A stretch of 23,301 bases of DNA from an uncultured Eubacteriales bacterium (GTDB taxonomy: Bacteria > Bacillota > Clostridia > Oscillospirales > Acutalibacteraceae): the NCBI GenBank assembly GCA_900319615.1, contig ONPE01000009.1:1-23301 (forward strand), in the 5' to 3' direction. The first letter of the stretch is position 1, and each line of letters starts with the position of its first letter. The translations under genes and the position numbers were made by a program. Shown here in pieces: positions 22,293 to 23,301 of the stretch. The notes under the pieces were generated by a model. It ran no database searches, was not told the origin of the DNA, and saw nothing but the letters and a program-made list of their open reading frames with translations.

Positions 22293-23301
22293 TCACGCCC
22301 GCGTTGCCGCGCCCATGCTTTTCAACAGCTTCTTTTCTTCATACATAAGCGCGTCCGCTTTTTCAAAGACGGATTTCAGGCTTTCGGATTCGCCCGGCTC
22401 ATAGTCGGAGATACCTCCGGAGACAACGACCTCGCCCTTGCCGATATTCTCTACAGACATATCGTGCAGCTGCTTCATGATCGCAGTGCGGTTCAGATAA
22501 TCCGCTTCTGTGAGGATGGCAACAAACTCGTCGCCGCCCGTCCTATAGACCGGGCTGTGAACAAACAAGCCGCAGATCAACTTAGCCGCCCTTTGGATAT
22601 ACTCGTCGCCTGCCTTGTGGCCGTACGTATCGTTGATATATTTCAAGCCGTTGACGTCGCATACAACGACAGAGAACGGCACCTCGTTACCGTTTGCTAT
22701 TCGCTCGTTTATCTCCTGCTCAGTTTCGGCATAGGCGAGCTTGCTCTTCACGCCGGTGAGAGTATCGGTGAACGCAAGATTCTGCACGTGCCAGAGCTGC
22801 ATCTCGCTGCTCTCTGCCTTCCTGCTCATGGTGCGGTAGTTGTTGACGAGGATACCGAGCGAGAGGACGAAAACGATCACCACGACGATGATGCTCCGCG
22901 CGCTGACGGTGCGTATCATATCCACCTGCGACTCCACTACGCCGGGGCTCTCGGTTGATATCCCCGCGGCGGCGTAGAAATTCTCCACGAAGTCGAGACC
23001 CTTGTTTGTAGCGTCCATGATGGAGCGGCTCATCCATACGAGGGATACGAAGAGGACGAGGGCGAGCAGCGCCACCCACACGATGATGGATTTACCGAAG
23101 CGCTTTTGGGTATCGTGCTTGAGGATGATGCGGAAGTAGATGAATCCGAACACCGCCCATACGACGAACAGAAAGAAGGATTCGGTCTCCATCGTGCCCA
23201 CGCCGAACAGGTTGGGGATGAGCATATACAGCCCGAAGCCGATACAGATGATCACGCCGAGCAGCCCTGTGACGCGCTCCTTTTTATCTCCGAATTTTCG
23301 C
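22293..23301 (-). CDS. Membrane diguanylate cyclase (GGDEF), 5' end outside window
   Basis: At least 335 residues are visible. Four membrane segments are seen (GLLGVIICIGFGLYMLI, FFLFVVWAVFGFIYF, VWVALLALVLFVSLVWM, IIVVVIVFVLSLGILV), with an external loop of about 45 residues between the third and fourth. A GGDEF domain follows: FTDTLTGVKSK, VVCDVNGLKYINDTYGHKAGD and an intact RTGGDEF (22524-22538 for GGDEF). All catalytic positions are present, so synthesis of c-di-GMP from GTP is expected. The inhibitory RxxD site is not visible. A GTG at 23255 falls within the first membrane helix, and the frame is open to the edge with a basic run RKFGDKKER, so the start lies beyond the window. It heads the signalling operon shared with the phosphodiesterase and HPt. 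Confidence 0.92.
   Translation of the reverse strand, partial: RKFGDKKERVTGLLGVIICIGFGLYMLIPNLFGVGTMETESFFLFVVWAVFGFIYFRIILKHDTQKRFGKSIIVWVALLALVLFVSLVWMSRSIMDATNKGLDFVENFYAAAGISTESPGVVESQVDMIRTVSARSIIVVVIVFVLSLGILVNNYRTMSRKAESSEMQLWHVQNLAFTDTLTGVKSKLAYAETEQEINERIANGNEVPFSVVVCDVNGLKYINDTYGHKAGDEYIQRAAKLICGLFVHSPVYRTGGDEFVAILTEADYLNRTAIMKQLHDMSVENIGKGEVVVSGGISDYEPGESESLKSVFEKADALMYEEKKLLKSMGAATRA

Noticed and set aside
1..23301. CRISPR arrays, insertion sequences, integrases, toxin-antitoxin pairs
   Set aside because: No direct-repeat/spacer pattern, transposase or integrase motif, or small toxin pair was recognised on either strand.

Overview
The window looks like a chromosomal segment of a Gram-positive anaerobe of the class Clostridia, probably Oscillospiraceae/Ruminococcus-like. 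That assignment is inference. It rests on AGGAGG-type ribosome binding sites, consensus sigma-A promoters (one is a perfect TTGACA-17-TATAAT), a CtpE-like P-type ATPase, and the mix of Gram-positive surface-polysaccharide families with GGDEF/EAL signalling proteins. No outer-membrane export gene (Wza-like) is present.

Layout. Bases 1-1700 hold the 3' end of a cation P-type ATPase with an intrinsic terminator, then a stand-alone tRNA-Val(CAC) with its own promoter and hairpin. Bases 1743-13408 are a surface/exopolysaccharide (EPS) assembly locus. It contains a ferredoxin/F420-hydrogenase-beta-like redox protein (minus strand), a GT4 glycosyltransferase, a Wzx-like flippase, a CDP-glycerol glycerophosphotransferase-like protein (minus strand, own consensus promoter), a GT2, a Wzy-like polymerase with a damaged or unusual 5' end, a second GT4, a polysaccharide pyruvyl transferase-like protein, a hexapeptide acetyltransferase and a membrane-anchored metallophosphoesterase.

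Bases 13553-17085 hold two tandem, translationally coupled Wzz-type membrane proteins. The first carries an N-terminal array of 14-residue acidic repeats. The second ends in a cytoplasmic degenerate GGDEF domain. They are followed by a UDP-glucuronate 4-epimerase and a UDP-glucose 6-dehydrogenase, which together would supply UDP-GlcA and UDP-GalA, and then a strong terminator.

Bases 19697-23301 (minus strand, convergent) hold a cyclic-di-GMP module: a membrane diguanylate cyclase with an intact GGDEF (truncated by the window edge), a REC-GGDEF*-EAL-GGDEF* phosphodiesterase, and a free-standing HPt protein.

Working model (inference): sugar nucleotides from the epimerase/dehydrogenase pair are assembled by the GTs, flipped by Wzx, polymerised by Wzy, and length-controlled by the Wzz pair. 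The degenerate GGDEF tail of the second Wzz protein would act as a guanine-nucleotide or c-di-GMP-responsive switch, in place of the tyrosine kinase usual in Gram-positive loci. The adjacent cyclase/phosphodiesterase/HPt genes are candidates for setting that signal. No priming glycosyltransferase, tyrosine kinase or histidine kinase is visible, so the system is incomplete within this window.
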